From Pedobacter faecalis (lineage in GTDB: Bacteria; Bacteroidota; Bacteroidia; Sphingobacteriales; Sphingobacteriaceae), in NCBI RefSeq assembly GCF_030182585.1, contig NZ_JARXOW010000002.1, positions 1 to 64,000 of the forward strand: a DNA stretch of 64,000 bases, in the 5' to 3' direction. Below the pieces are notes generated by a model. That model was not told the origin of the DNA, did not search any database, and saw nothing but the letters and a program-made list of their open reading frames with translations. A program made the translations under genes and the position numbers. Shown piece after piece: positions 25,013 to 35,215 of the stretch (positions are counted from its first letter, which is position 1; each line of letters begins with the position of its first letter).

Positions 25013-27829
25013 ATGGATTATCAATTTAAAGAAATAGAACAAAGGTGGCAGGAGCATTGGGCCGATAAGCAGACCTTCAAGGTCGCGGAAAATACGGAAA
25101 AGCCTAAATACTATGTGTTAGATATGTTTCCCTACCCTTCCGGGGCGGGCTTACATGTGGGTCACCCACTGGGCTATATTGCTTCCGATATTTTTGCAAG
25201 ATATAAACGCCTTAAAGGTTATAATGTTTTGCATCCGATGGGCTACGATTCATTTGGCTTACCGGCCGAGCAGTATGCCATACAAACCGGTCAGCACCCT
25301 GCCATAACTACTGAAACAAATATCAATACCTACCGCAGGCAGCTTGATAAGATCGGTTTTTCTTTCGACTGGAGCCGGGAGGTCCGCACCAGCGATCCGC
25401 AATACTATAAATGGACACAGTGGATCTTCATGCAACTGTTCAGCTCATGGTACAATTTGGAGACTGACCGGGCGGAAGATATTTCTACCTTGATTGAGAA
25501 ATTTAATTCCAGCGGTACCGAGGGTGTAAGAGCCGTATGCGATGAAGATGTTCAACAATTGTTGCCGTCCGACTGGGCAGCAATGACCGCAGAGCAAAAG
25601 CAGGCCGAACTGTTGAAATACCGACTTACCTACCTTAAAGAAAGTACCGTGAACTGGTGTGCTGCCCTGGGCACCGTTTTAGCCAACGACGAAGTAAAAG
25701 ACGGGTTTTCTGAGCGTGGCGGGCATCCTGTTGAACAGAAAAAAATGATGCAGTGGAGTATGCGGATCTCCGCTTACGCCGAGCGTTTGCTGAGCGGACT
25801 TGACACCGTCGACTGGCCAGAGCCTGTGAAAGAAATGCAAAGAAACTGGATCGGTAAAAGTTCAGGCGCTTCCGTCCGGTTCAAGATAGAGGGAGCCGGT
25901 CTGGTTTCAGAATTCTCCGAACTCAAGACCGACTATATTGAAGTTTTCACTACCCGGGTAGACACTATCTTTGGGGTATCTTATTTAGTTTTAGCGCCCG
26001 AGCATGAACTGGTGGCCAAGCTTACCACTCTTGAACAACGCGCAGCGGTGGAGCAATACATAGCGCAGACCAGGAAGAAGTCGGAGCTCGACCGCATGGC
26101 CGATACCAAAACGGTCTCAGGTGCGTTTACCGGCAGCTATGTCATCAATCCAGTGAGCGGGGAGCGTATCCAGTTGTGGATAGCCGATTATGTGCTTGCA
26201 GGATATGGCACAGGCGCAGTAATGGGCGTGCCTAGTGGCGACCAGCGCGACTGGCTTTTCGCGCGTCACTTTAATTTGCCTGTGGTGCAGATCCTTGACG
26301 CACAAAAAGATTTGGATGTTCAGGCAGATCCTACAAAAGAAGGTAAATACATCAATTCCGGATTTATAAACGGTATGACTTATACCGAGGCTGTCTCCGC
26401 GCTGAACGAATGGTTGGAAAGCAAAGGTTCTGGTAAGGCCAAAATAAATTACCGGATGCGCGACGCTATATTCGGACGTCAGCGCTATTGGGGAGAACCT
26501 ATACCGATATATTTTAAAGACGGATTACCTTATCTGATCAAGGAAGAGGAGTTACCTCTGATGCTGCCGGAAATTGACAGGTACTTACCTACAGAAACCG
26601 GCGAACCGCCGTTGGGAAGGGCTGAGGACTGGAAATATGAAGGCAAGTATGAATACGAGCTAAGTACAATGCCAGGTTGGGCTGGCTCTAGCTGGTACTG
26701 GTACAGGTATATGAATCCAGACAACACGAGTGATTTCGCTTCCAAAGAGGCTATCGATTACTGGAAGGATGTCGACCTCTATATAGGCGGTGCTGAACAT
26801 GCCACTGGGCATCTTTTGTACAGTCGCTTCTGGAACAAGTTTTTAAAGGATCTTGGCTATACTCAAGAAGAGGAGCCGTTTAAAAAACTGATCAATCAGG
26901 GTATGATACAGGGCCGGAGTAATTTCGTTTACCGGGTAGTCGACGAGCAGGGCAGGGGAACCAATAAACTTGTTTCGTACGGACTTAAAAATCAATATAA
27001 GACCTCAGCGCTCCATGTCGACGTGAATATTGTTGAAAACGACATTCTGAATATTGCTGCGTTTAAAGCGTTTCGTCCAGAGTTCGAAGAGGCTGAGTTT
27101 GTCATGGAAAACGGAAAGTACGTTTGCGGCGTTGAAGTCGAGAAGATGTCTAAATCCAAGTTCAATGTCGTAAACCCTGATTTGCTGATAGAGAATTATG
27201 GGGCCGACACTTTAAGGATGTACGAGATGTTCCTCGGGCCGCTAGAGCAAAGCAAACCCTGGAATACCAACGGCATCGAAGGGGTGTTCAAATTCCTCAG
27301 GAAGTTCTGGCGACTGTTCCATAACGAAGCGTGGGAATTCCAGGTAAGTTCAGACGAACCCACCAAAGCAGAGCTTAAATCGCTGCATAAGATCATCAAA
27401 AAGGTGCAGGACGATATTGAGCGTTTTTCGTTCAATACTTCGGTGTCCAGCTTTATGATCGCCGTCAACGAACTGACAGAGCTGAAATGTAACAAGAGCG
27501 CCATCCTTAAAGATCTGGTTGTGGTATTGTCGCCCTATGCGCCGCATATCTGCGAAGAACTCTGGACCTTGCTTGGTTATGAGGCAGGCAGCCTTTCCTA
27601 CGCACCTTATCCTGAGTTTAAGCCCGAGCATCTTGTGGAAGATGAGTTCAGTTATCCTATCTCTATTAATGGAAAGACAAGAATGAACCTGAATTTAAGT
27701 CTTACACTGGAACAGAGCGAAGTGGAGGCGGCGGTGCTTGGTCAAAGCCAGATTCAGAGTTACCTCGAAGGCAAGGCGCCCAAAAAGGTCGTCTTCGTTA
27801 AAGGCAGGATCATTAATATAGTAGTCTAA
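25013..27829 (+). CDS. leuS: Leucyl-tRNA synthetase
   Basis: A 938-residue class I aminoacyl-tRNA synthetase. The HIGH-type motif is HVGH at 48-51 and KMSKS lies at about 711-715. The CP1 editing domain is present (about 280-480) with TTRVDTIFG and [16 protein letters not shown]; the usual AHDxRD is SGDQRD here, but the editing Asp is retained. Length is slightly above that of E. coli LeuRS (860), as usual in Bacteroidota. It converges with the peptide-binding lipoprotein gene, whose stop is 8 bases away. Confidence 0.98.
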   Translation: MDYQFKEIEQRWQEHWADKQTFKVAENTEKPKYYVLDMFPYPSGAGLHVGHPLGYIASDIFARYKRLKGYNVLHPMGYDSFGLPAEQYAIQTGQHPAITTETNINTYRRQLDKIGFSFDWSREVRTSDPQYYKWTQWIFMQLFSSWYNLETDRAEDISTLIEKFNSSGTEGVRAVCDEDVQQLLPSDWAAMTAEQKQAELLKYRLTYLKESTVNWCAALGTVLANDEVKDGFSERGGHPVEQKKMMQWSMRISAYAERLLSGLDTVDWPEPVKEMQRNWIGKSSGASVRFKIEGAGLVSEFSELKTDYIEVFTTRVDTIFGVSYLVLAPEHELVAKLTTLEQRAAVEQYIAQTRKKSELDRMADTKTVSGAFTGSYVINPVSGERIQLWIADYVLAGYGTGAVMGVPSGDQRDWLFARHFNLPVVQILDAQKDLDVQADPTKEGKYINSGFINGMTYTEAVSALNEWLESKGSGKAKINYRMRDAIFGRQRYWGEPIPIYFKDGLPYLIKEEELPLMLPEIDRYLPTETGEPPLGRAEDWKYEGKYEYELSTMPGWAGSSWYWYRYMNPDNTSDFASKEAIDYWKDVDLYIGGAEHATGHLLYSRFWNKFLKDLGYTQEEEPFKKLINQGMIQGRSNFVYRVVDEQGRGTNKLVSYGLKNQYKTSALHVDVNIVENDILNIAAFKAFRPEFEEAEFVMENGKYVCGVEVEKMSKSKFNVVNPDLLIENYGADTLRMYEMFLGPLEQSKPWNTNGIEGVFKFLRKFWRLFHNEAWEFQVSSDEPTKAELKSLHKIIKKVQDDIERFSFNTSVSSFMIAVNELTELKCNKSAILKDLVVVLSPYAPHICEELWTLLGYEAGSLSYAPYPEFKPEHLVEDEFSYPISINGKTRMNLNLSLTLEQSEVEAAVLGQSQIQSYLEGKAPKKVVFVKGRIINIVV

Positions 27830-27837
27830 CGCGACGA

Positions 27838-29469
27838 TCAGCGTTTTGTAACCGTTTTTAAGATCAGCAGGTTCTGGGCATTATTGCTCAATCCGCTAAT
27901 ATTGTTTTGGGTTAAAGTGACCGACTGATCGTAGAACAATGGGATGATGTTGGCGTAGCTGGTAACCATACTGTCCATTTGCTGATGAAGCTTAAAACGA
28001 CGGTTTTCGTCCGTCTCGTAGTAGCTCTGCTCAAACAGGCGGTCAAACTCCTTATTGTAATAGGCTGTATAGTTTGGTCCGAAAGGCACCTTATTCCGCG
28101 AATAAAACATGGCGAGGTAGTTTTCCCCGTCGGGGTAATCTGCGATCCAGGAACCCCGGAAAAAATTTACCCCGTTCTTTGCGATCAGATCGCGGAGGCT
28201 CGCACTCGGACTCACATCTATTTTAACCTGTATGCCAATGGCATTTAATTCACCCTGGACAAATTCAATGACATCTTTGTAGTTGGTCGATGTACTTAAG
28301 GTGACCTGCGGCATCCCTTGCCCGTTCGGGAAACCCGCTTCGCGCAGAAGCTGCGCCGCCTTTTCCGGGTTGTAATGATAGCCCTTTACAGCAGCAGTGT
28401 CGAACCCAGGCATGCCTTTGGGAATAAATCCAGCGGTGGCGGGGATACCCACACCGTTTCGGAGATACCTGACCAGTTTGGAGCGGTCGATGGCATAGTT
28501 GATCGCCTGCCTCACCTTCAGGTGGCGGAGCGGCGAATTCCTTGTGACTGCGATATTGGTGTCTACCAATATCCCGATATACTCTGTGCACAAATAAGGG
28601 GCCTTACGAAGACGAAATGCATATCTGTATTTGTTGGTCACCCGCCCATCTCTGGTCAATATTTCGTTCCGGTAACTGCCGTCTACTTTATCAAAGAAAT
28701 CCAGTTCCTTTTTAAGAAAGTTCATGAACGCGCTCTGTTTGTCCGTTACAAACGTTACCCTGACTGCATCCAGGTACGGCAGCTTTGTCCCGCTAACCTT
28801 TTCCCAATAATTTTCGTTTTTTAAAAGCACCAGCACTTCATCCTCCTTCCAATATTTGAACTTAAACGGACCAGTCCCGACCGGATGGCTGCGGAATTCA
28901 TGCCCGTAATGCTCCACGATTTCTTTAGGAACCACCGAACAATATTGTGTGGTAAGCAATTTGAGAAAGGCCGGGAAAGGCTTAGATAAGGTAATTTGAA
29001 AGGTAGAATCGTTGACCGCCACTAAACTATGCTTTCCGGCTATCTTGTCCGAAAATATCCACCCGCCAGAGGAGCCGACCGCCGGGTCGATTAGTCTGTA
29101 AAAGCTGTATGCGAAATCGGCCGCCACCACTCTTCTGCCCTTTCCTCCGGCAAACAAAGGGTGCTCGTGAAAAAAGACATCGTCACGAAGATTAAACCTG
29201 TAAGTCAGCCCATCCTCAGAAACCTGCCATGTCTTCGCAATGCAGGGCACGGTATTCAGATTGCTGTCAATCTGCACCAGTCCGTTAAATATCTGGTTGA
29301 TCATCCACAGCGCGTTCTGGTTGCGTGCAAAGGCGGGATCAAGCGAGGTAAGGTTTTGGTTCAGATTCATCTGAAAAACACTCCTGCCGTCATGCCGGTC
29401 GTGCCTACTGCAGGCTGCCACGGCTGTAAGCACCATGAAATAAAAAAACCTTAAAAGAATACGAGGCAT
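27838..29469 (-). CDS. Peptide-type ABC transporter substrate-binding lipoprotein (SBP family 5)
   Basis: A 543-residue extracytoplasmic binding protein of the DppA/OppA class. The lipobox LTAVAAC gives Cys20 when the ATG at 29469 is used; an in-frame TTG at 29496 would only add nine residues before the signal. Family landmarks include LTSLDPAFA, TWQVSEDGLTYRFNLRDDV, PVGTGPFKFKYW and QAINYAIDR. No permease or ATPase genes are adjacent, so its ABC partners are elsewhere or absent. Confidence 0.9.
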   Translation of the reverse strand: MPRILLRFFYFMVLTAVAACSRHDRHDGRSVFQMNLNQNLTSLDPAFARNQNALWMINQIFNGLVQIDSNLNTVPCIAKTWQVSEDGLTYRFNLRDDVFFHEHPLFAGGKGRRVVAADFAYSFYRLIDPAVGSSGGWIFSDKIAGKHSLVAVNDSTFQITLSKPFPAFLKLLTTQYCSVVPKEIVEHYGHEFRSHPVGTGPFKFKYWKEDEVLVLLKNENYWEKVSGTKLPYLDAVRVTFVTDKQSAFMNFLKKELDFFDKVDGSYRNEILTRDGRVTNKYRYAFRLRKAPYLCTEYIGILVDTNIAVTRNSPLRHLKVRQAINYAIDRSKLVRYLRNGVGIPATAGFIPKGMPGFDTAAVKGYHYNPEKAAQLLREAGFPNGQGMPQVTLSTSTNYKDVIEFVQGELNAIGIQVKIDVSPSASLRDLIAKNGVNFFRGSWIADYPDGENYLAMFYSRNKVPFGPNYTAYYNKEFDRLFEQSYYETDENRRFKLHQQMDSMVTSYANIIPLFYDQSVTLTQNNISGLSNNAQNLLILKTVTKR

Positions 29470-29483
29470 GAGTACCGTAATGC

Positions 29484-29491
29484 TATTTTTG
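29484..29491 (+). promoter_or_regulatory. Minus-7 box of the BtuF-like gene
   Basis: TATTTTTG fits TAnnTTTG and lies 23 bases before the ATG at 29515. Confidence 0.55.
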
Positions 29492-29514
29492 TACAAAATA
29501 CTAAATAAATTAAT

Positions 29515-29970
29515 ATGTCTTTTTTAGAAGCCGCGATCATGGAGATAGCTGACCTCGACTTACGTGAACAGTTCCAGGACAGGCTCGATATTGTCCGGCA
29601 CAAGATAAAATTTATGGACACCGTCCCTGTGGCATGCCTTACTACGCTGAACACTCCGGCTGATGCCGTATTCCCTTTGCTGGAAGCGGTGGGCGGAGAG
29701 CCGGTGCTTCCGGAACAGGCCCAGGTTTTACTGTACTGGCAGCATCAGACGGATATCCCCGAACTCATGGGGGCTGTGCCGCAACTGCTGGACGCCCAAT
29801 GGCCAGCAGTGAAGTATAGCCGGGTTTATTTATGGAAAGACGAGTTCAGCCAACAAACCGAACCTGAGGTACTCGTTTCCGCGCTGGAGCACCTGGCAGA
29901 AATGCTATATCCGGGCTTTTTTGTCTTTGGCGGAGAAGGGGAGGTCTGGACCAGCTTTAAAACGCAATAA
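29515..29970 (+). CDS. BtuF-like half-domain protein, cytoplasmic
   Basis: A 151-residue protein without signal peptide. Its order of elements, DRLDIVRHKIKF, VACLTTLNTPADAVFPLLEAVGG, QVLLYWQ, then YSRVYLWKDEF and LVSALEHLAEMLYPGFF, resembles the C-terminal half of BtuF/TroA-type iron or cobalamin binding proteins, in which a linker helix, a metal- or vitamin-contacting strand and a terminal helix follow in that order. The N-terminal lobe is missing, so it cannot form the normal two-lobed cleft. The similarity is my reading of the pattern, not a search result. It has its own promoter box and overlaps the convergent FMN reductase gene by 14 bases. Confidence 0.6.
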   Translation: MSFLEAAIMEIADLDLREQFQDRLDIVRHKIKFMDTVPVACLTTLNTPADAVFPLLEAVGGEPVLPEQAQVLLYWQHQTDIPELMGAVPQLLDAQWPAVKYSRVYLWKDEFSQQTEPEVLVSALEHLAEMLYPGFFVFGGEGEVWTSFKTQ

Positions 29971-30478
29971 ACTTGCTGATCTGCTGCTCGGTAAACTTCA
30001 GCGTATCTTCCTTGAAAAACTGACCATTACTGTCTAGTTCAGATTTGATGTTTGCGATATGCAATCGAAGCGGCAACAAATGGAGATGAAGATAACTGCA
30101 TACGCCGGCAAAATGATCTATGCCACGCACATTGCCATACTTACCCGAAGATACTCCGACTAATGCCGCTTTTTTGTCATAAAAGCTGTCTGGGAAGTTA
30201 CAGGCATCAACAAAGGTTTTCAGTACCCCAGGAAAGCTTCCGTTATATTCAGGGATAATGAACAAAAACTTTTGGGTACGGTCTACCATTTCCTGGATTG
30301 GCTTAAACGCTGCGCTCCGATGTCCGTACAAATCGGTCGCAATTAAATTGTTGGGCAAATCCTGGAGATCGAAGACCCGGCTTTCCTCTCCCTTTATTCT
30401 CAGCTGAGCCTGGTAATAATTGGCCACTTTAAGCGTATTACTAGAAGGTCTGTTGGTGCCGGATATAATCGTAATCAT
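29957..30478 (-). CDS. NADPH-dependent FMN reductase family protein
   Basis: A 173-residue flavodoxin-like oxidoreductase. ISGTNRPSSNTLKVA forms the FMN phosphate-binding loop at the N-terminus, and IIPEYNGSFPGVLKTFVDAC is the family's flavin-contacting motif. It probably reduces FMN, quinones or azo compounds with NADPH. Its 3' end overlaps the end of the BtuF-like gene on the other strand. Confidence 0.9.
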   Translation of the reverse strand: MITIISGTNRPSSNTLKVANYYQAQLRIKGEESRVFDLQDLPNNLIATDLYGHRSAAFKPIQEMVDRTQKFLFIIPEYNGSFPGVLKTFVDACNFPDSFYDKKAALVGVSSGKYGNVRGIDHFAGVCSYLHLHLLPLRLHIANIKSELDSNGQFFKEDTLKFTEQQISKFIAF

Positions 30479-30656
30479 AGCTTTTTGTTGATAAGATGTG
30501 CAAAACCCATAGCGCTTTCATACAAGTTTTGTTAATTAGTTTGTATCTTAGCTAATCGTTAAAATGTGCCTGAATGTAGGCAAAAATAGCATTTTTTAAG
30601 GATATACCTCCGGGTACTGAGACCAAAACAAATAATAGTTATTAGTAAGAAGATAA

Positions 30657-31460
30657 ATGAGTAAAATAATTGCCCTGGCAAACCAGAAGGGTGGTGTCGG
30701 AAAGACCACATCTTCAATCAACCTTGCAGCAAGTCTGGCTGTGTTGGAATACCGAACTTTACTGGTTGATGCCGATCCTCAGGCAAATTCTACTTCAGGT
30801 ATAGGGTTTGATCCGAGAAGCATTAAGAACAGCATTTACGAATGCATCATTAATGATGTTGATCCCCGGGAAGCCATTCAAAAAACGGAAACCCCCAATC
30901 TTGATCTGCTTCCGGCGCATATAGATCTTGTAGGAGCGGAGATCGAGATGATCAATCTTAATAACAGGGAATATAAAATGAAAGCCGTTCTGGAAAGTGT
31001 AAAGGACCAGTATGACTTTATCATTATTGACTGCTCTCCCTCTCTAGGTCTGATCACCATAAACGCTCTTACTGCGGCCGATTCGGTGATCATCCCGGTG
31101 CAGTGTGAGTATTTTGCGCTTGAAGGACTGGGCAAATTGTTGAATACCATCAAAATTGTTCAAACCCGGCTTAATACCGATCTGGAAATAGAAGGTATTC
31201 TGTTAACCATGTACGATGTGCGCCTCCGCCTTTCCAACCAGGTGGTAGAGGAAGTGAAAAGTCATTTTCAGGACCTGGTATTCGAAACGATCATACAGCG
31301 GAACACGCGTCTCAGCGAAGCGCCAAGTTATGGGGTGTCCGTGATTATGCACGATGCTAATTGTAAAGGTGCCATAAACTATCTTAATCTTGCACGCGAG
31401 ATTGTTCGGAACAACGGCATGATAAAGGAAATTGAGGACAGGAGTACAGCGACTATTTAA
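30657..31460 (+). CDS. parA: Chromosome-partitioning ATPase ParA
   Basis: A 267-residue Walker-type ATPase (Soj/ParA). The deviant Walker A is KGGVGKTTSSINLA near the N-terminus and the Walker B region reads DFIIIDCSPSLG. With ParB and parS it segregates the chromosome origin. It is the first gene of parA-parB-DUF5683-dapB-lepB. A TAGTTTGTATCTTA string about 110 bases upstream (30537) resembles the tsaD promoter and may be its promoter. Confidence 0.97.
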   Translation: MSKIIALANQKGGVGKTTSSINLAASLAVLEYRTLLVDADPQANSTSGIGFDPRSIKNSIYECIINDVDPREAIQKTETPNLDLLPAHIDLVGAEIEMINLNNREYKMKAVLESVKDQYDFIIIDCSPSLGLITINALTAADSVIIPVQCEYFALEGLGKLLNTIKIVQTRLNTDLEIEGILLTMYDVRLRLSNQVVEEVKSHFQDLVFETIIQRNTRLSEAPSYGVSVIMHDANCKGAINYLNLAREIVRNNGMIKEIEDRSTATI

Positions 31461-31471
31461 TTAGAATTTTA

Positions 31472-32386
31472 ATGACGTCTTTTCAGCGAAAAACAGGTTT
31501 AGGGAAAGGATTAAGTGCTTTACTGGATGATACAGATGCTGTTAATCCGCCAAAGAACGGAGGTCTCCCTGTAGCCGAGCCAAAGCAAACGAACGGCAGC
31601 AACCCGATTGGTCATATTCGCATTGCCGACGTTGAAACCAATCCATATCAGCCCCGCACCGAGTTCGATCAGGTAGCGCTTAACGAACTGTCGGAATCGA
31701 TTAAAGTTCAAGGCCTGATCCAGCCAATCACAGTCAGAAAGCAGGGTCAGGGCAAGTATCAGCTTATCTCAGGAGAGCGGCGGCTTCGGGCATCGAAGCT
31801 TGCGGGACTTACGGAAATACCTGCATACATACGCACCGCCGACGATCAGCAGATGCTGGAAATGGCACTCATTGAAAACATACAGCGTGAAAACCTGAAT
31901 GCGATCGAGGTGGCCCTCAGCTTCCAGCGGATGCTCGAGGAGTGTAATTTAAAGCAGGAGCAATTGGGCGACCGGGTAGGCAAAAACCGGAGCACGGTAA
32001 CCAACTATCTGAGGTTATTAAAGCTTCCCCCTGCTATACAGGTGTCCATCCGCGATCAGAAAATCTCTATGGGACATGCACGTGCCCTGATAAACGTGAA
32101 CGAGGAGGATAAGCAACTGTTTATTCATAACGAGATTATCGAAAAAGGGCTGTCGGTACGCAAGGTTGAGGAACTGGTACGCAGCATCAACAGCCTGGAG
32201 GTGAAGCCGAAAACCAGGACCTCTTCTGAAACCTTGCCTGAGTATCAGAAACTGCAGCGCGATCTCGCGTCTAAATTTTCTACCAGAGTAAAGCTAAAAG
32301 TTAGTGAAAACGGAAAGGGAGCTATCGAAATCCCTTTCGTATCTAAAGACGATCTTAGCCGTATATTAGAGTTATTAGACTGGTAA
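31472..32386 (+). CDS. parB: Chromosome-partitioning protein ParB
   Basis: A 304-residue ParB/Spo0J protein. The N-terminal start KTGLGKGLSALL is typical; the CTPase/ParB domain has the conserved GERRLRASKLAG (about 100-111), and a helix-turn-helix follows (QEQLGDRVGKNRSTVTNYLR). No parS-like palindrome was noticed in the window. It begins 11 bases after parA and its stop overlaps the next ATG (TAATG). Confidence 0.97.
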   Translation: MTSFQRKTGLGKGLSALLDDTDAVNPPKNGGLPVAEPKQTNGSNPIGHIRIADVETNPYQPRTEFDQVALNELSESIKVQGLIQPITVRKQGQGKYQLISGERRLRASKLAGLTEIPAYIRTADDQQMLEMALIENIQRENLNAIEVALSFQRMLEECNLKQEQLGDRVGKNRSTVTNYLRLLKLPPAIQVSIRDQKISMGHARALINVNEEDKQLFIHNEIIEKGLSVRKVEELVRSINSLEVKPKTRTSSETLPEYQKLQRDLASKFSTRVKLKVSENGKGAIEIPFVSKDDLSRILELLDW

Positions 32387-33003
32387 TGCGCAATGTAGTC
32401 TTGCTATGTATTTTACTTTGTGGTGCCTTTATTGCCGGGGCTCAGGATCCTGTATCGCCGGTTGTGAAAGACTCCACGGTAAAGGGAACAGATACAGTCA
32501 GGAAAAAAGCAGCCTATGTAAACCCGGGAAAGATTGCGGGTAGAAAAGCCGCTTTCCGCTCTATGATGGTGCCTGGCCTTGGACAGATCGGAAACGGCGT
32601 CACAGTATATCGTCTGGCTAAAGTAGCCGGTATATATACCGGTGCCACCATGCTAACCCTTTCCTATATAGATAATAACAAAAGCTACAAAGAAGTACTT
32701 ACTGAACTACAATACCGAGCTGAAAATCCCGGTAAAGTTACGCCTACCGGACGTTATCGAAACTATCCTTCCGAAGGACTGATCCCTGCAAAGGACACCT
32801 TTCGGAGGAACCGTGAAGTGGTTATATTTTCGCTGGCGGGGTTGTATCTGCTTAATATTGTTGAGGCCTATATTGATGCCAGGCTCAAATATTTCAATGT
32901 GGACGATATTGCCATAAAGATCGCGCCGGATATGATAAACGCGAGTCCGGTATACGGCCTTACAACGCCCGCTCCGGGTATTAAACTTACATTCAATTTT
33001 TAA
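32386..33003 (+). CDS. DUF5683 domain protein, exported
   Basis: A 205-residue protein with signal peptide (about 1-19, ending AGAQ), a glycine-rich segment MMVPGLGQIGNG (about 61-72) and two hydrophobic helices near 75-95 and 145-165, ending in a beta-like ITLTFNF-type tail (KLTFNF). The function is unknown; in Bacteroidota it is a usual member of the parB-dapB-lepB gene set. It overlaps parB by one base and precedes dapB by 15 bases. Confidence 0.85.
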   Translation: MRNVVLLCILLCGAFIAGAQDPVSPVVKDSTVKGTDTVRKKAAYVNPGKIAGRKAAFRSMMVPGLGQIGNGVTVYRLAKVAGIYTGATMLTLSYIDNNKSYKEVLTELQYRAENPGKVTPTGRYRNYPSEGLIPAKDTFRRNREVVIFSLAGLYLLNIVEAYIDARLKYFNVDDIAIKIAPDMINASPVYGLTTPAPGIKLTFNF

Positions 33004-33018
33004 CAAGAAACGAACAAT

Positions 33019-33762
33019 ATGAAAATAGCACTACTTGGTTATGGTAAGATGGGTCAGATTATTGAGCGCTTTGCTGTAGACAGGGGGCACGAGATAGTTT
33101 TGAAGATCACCGTCGATAACAAAGACGATCTTACAGAGACCAACCTGCGTAAAGCTGACGTCGCCATTGATTTTAGTGCGCCAGACGCTGCCATTGCGAA
33201 TATTTACGCATGCTTCGATGCCAATCTGCCCGTAGTGGTGGGTACCACAGGCTGGTATGGTCAGCTCCAGGAAGTGAAGAATGAGTGCCTGCTGCGTAAC
33301 AATACCCTTCTCTACGGGTCAAACTTCAGCATAGGGGTCAACCTCTTTTTTCATATGAACAAGATACTTGCAAAGCTGATGAACGACTATCCTGCTTATG
33401 ATGTCCAGGTGGAAGAGATCCACCATACGCAAAAGCTAGACGCTCCGAGCGGCACGGCCATGACAATTGCCGAAGATATCATAGCTAACCTCGACAGAAA
33501 GAGTGAGTGGGTGAACGTCGTTGGCGATGTGCTGCCAGAGGAAGGTATTAAAAAAGAGCAGATGCTGATTGAGTCTTTGCGTATTGAGAATGTGCCCGGA
33601 ACGCATACTGTACTTTACAGTTCTGAAGTGGACGATATTGAGTTTAAACACACGGCGCACAACCGTTCGGGCTTTGCCCTGGGCGCCGTTGTTGCGGCAG
33701 AATGGCTGGAGAAACGTCAGGGTTTTTACAACATCACAGATATATTTAATTTTAAAGGATAG
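33019..33762 (+). CDS. dapB: 4-hydroxy-tetrahydrodipicolinate reductase
   Basis: A 247-residue NAD(P)H-dependent enzyme of the lysine/diaminopimelate pathway. The nucleotide-binding LLGYGKMGQ is at 5-13, and the catalytic EIHHTQKLDAPSGTA holds His135/His136 and Lys139. It belongs to the shorter form of the family. It supplies meso-diaminopimelate for peptidoglycan and lies 3 bases before lepB. Confidence 0.96.
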   Translation: MKIALLGYGKMGQIIERFAVDRGHEIVLKITVDNKDDLTETNLRKADVAIDFSAPDAAIANIYACFDANLPVVVGTTGWYGQLQEVKNECLLRNNTLLYGSNFSIGVNLFFHMNKILAKLMNDYPAYDVQVEEIHHTQKLDAPSGTAMTIAEDIIANLDRKSEWVNVVGDVLPEEGIKKEQMLIESLRIENVPGTHTVLYSSEVDDIEFKHTAHNRSGFALGAVVAAEWLEKRQGFYNITDIFNFKG

Positions 33763-33765
33763 GGA

Positions 33766-34965
33766 ATGAACTGGAAATTCTGGAAGAAAGATACAGCGAC
33801 CGACAAGCCAAAGAAAAAGAAATCTAAAGGGCGAGAGTGGCTCGACGCGATTGTGTTTGCCGTTATCGCCGCTACGATTATCAGGGTGTTTTTCATAGAA
33901 GCCTATACAATTCCTACCGGCTCTATGGAGCGGTCGCTGCTCATCGGCGACTTCCTCTTTGTAAGTAAAGTTAATTATGGTGCACGCATACCGATGACGC
34001 CGGTTGCATTCCCGTTTGCGCATCACACGATGCCGATAACCGGTACCAAAGCCTACTGGGAAGGTGTGCAGTGGAAATACCACAGATTGCCAGGATTATC
34101 CGACATTAAACACAATGACGTAGTGGTGTTCAACTATCCTCAGGGTGATACCGTAGCCTTAGAAATGCAGGACGCTGACTACTATCAGCTGGTGCGGCAC
34201 GCCGGCTGGCATGCGGTAAACAGTCAATATACGGTGATAAGCAGGCCGGTTGACAAGCGCGAAAACTATATCAAGCGTTGTATTGGTTTGCCGGGTGATG
34301 AAATCAGTATGAAAAACGGACTGGCCTACGTTAATGGGAAGGCCGAAAAATTAAAATCAACAGGTCAGTTTAGCTACGATGTAGAATTTAAAACGACCGA
34401 TGTCAATTTTAGTGTTTTTGAAGATCTTGGTTTTAAGATACAGGAAGACATTAGTCAGCAGTCGGCCACGGTTTTCCAGTTTAACGGCACAGAACCGATG
34501 ATGGAAAAAGTGAAGCAACTCGACTTTGTGCAGTCTGTACGCGAGTCGGCCGCCCCTGCCGGACAGCCCGATGCGGATGTGTTTCCTTTCGATACGCGCA
34601 GGAACTGGAATGTTGACAACTTTGGCCCAATCAAGATACCTGCCCGTGGCTTGACGGTTCAGCTCGACAGCCTGACAATGCCGCTTTACGAACGCTGCAT
34701 CCGGATATACGAGGGCAACAAACTGGAAAAATCAGGAAATGGCTGGCTGATTAATGGCAAGCCGGCAACCAGCTATACTTTTCAGATGGACTATTACTGG
34801 ATGATGGGCGACAACAGACATAAATCGCTCGACTCCAGGTACTGGGGATTTGTTCCCGAAGATCACATCGTCGGTAAAGCGTTATTTATCTGGATGAGTT
34901 TCAATTCAGACGGCTCTTTCTTTAGCAAGATCAGGTGGAACCGCCTGCTTAAAGGTATTCACTAG
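33766..34965 (+). CDS. lepB: Signal peptidase I with large insertions
   Basis: A 399-residue S26 peptidase that cleaves Sec signal peptides. A basic N-terminus precedes one membrane anchor (about 26-44). Catalytic Ser53 lies in TIPTGSMERSL and catalytic Lys170 in ENYIKRCIGLPGD; the closing motif MGDNRHKSLDSRYWG is near 350. There are about 117 residues between Ser and Lys and a further 170-residue insert before the last motif, longer than E. coli LepB (324). It ends the parA operon and is followed by a strong terminator. Confidence 0.95.
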   Translation: MNWKFWKKDTATDKPKKKKSKGREWLDAIVFAVIAATIIRVFFIEAYTIPTGSMERSLLIGDFLFVSKVNYGARIPMTPVAFPFAHHTMPITGTKAYWEGVQWKYHRLPGLSDIKHNDVVVFNYPQGDTVALEMQDADYYQLVRHAGWHAVNSQYTVISRPVDKRENYIKRCIGLPGDEISMKNGLAYVNGKAEKLKSTGQFSYDVEFKTTDVNFSVFEDLGFKIQEDISQQSATVFQFNGTEPMMEKVKQLDFVQSVRESAAPAGQPDADVFPFDTRRNWNVDNFGPIKIPARGLTVQLDSLTMPLYERCIRIYEGNKLEKSGNGWLINGKPATSYTFQMDYYWMMGDNRHKSLDSRYWGFVPEDHIVGKALFIWMSFNSDGSFFSKIRWNRLLKGIH

Positions 34966-34999
34966 TTTAAAGAGTTTAACCATCATGCGCATAAAGCGC

Positions 35000-35037
35000 A
35001 AAAAACGCCTGAAGCATTTAGCGCTTCAGGCGTTTTT
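35000..35037 (+). terminator. Strong terminator after lepB
   Basis: AAAAACGCCTGAAGC and GCTTCAGGCGTTTTT form a perfect 15-base stem with a short loop and T run. The rest of the gap to 35215 holds no gene I can support. Confidence 0.92.
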
Positions 35038-35215
35038 ACTTTCTAATAATTTCTATTAGCCCGCACTCGCTGGCGGCTGGAAACAGACTTGGTGTTATCA
35101 GGAATCCAGCAAAAAGTAAGCAGTTCGGGCTGAGATCTTCATATACACGATTTGTAAAGATCCTATTACTTTTAAAAAAATTTAATAAGTGTTGTCTTTT
35201 ATGAAAATAAATGCA

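Noticed and set aside
30657..32386. parS sites near parA-parB
   Set aside because: No palindrome of the known TGTTTCACGTGAAACA type was noticed by eye; a motif scan would be needed to exclude variants.
35038..35215. Minus-strand frame of 66 codons and possible small RNA between lepB and the ROK gene
   Set aside because: The frame has no recognisable protein features and overlaps the terminator and promoter; no clear RNA fold was found.
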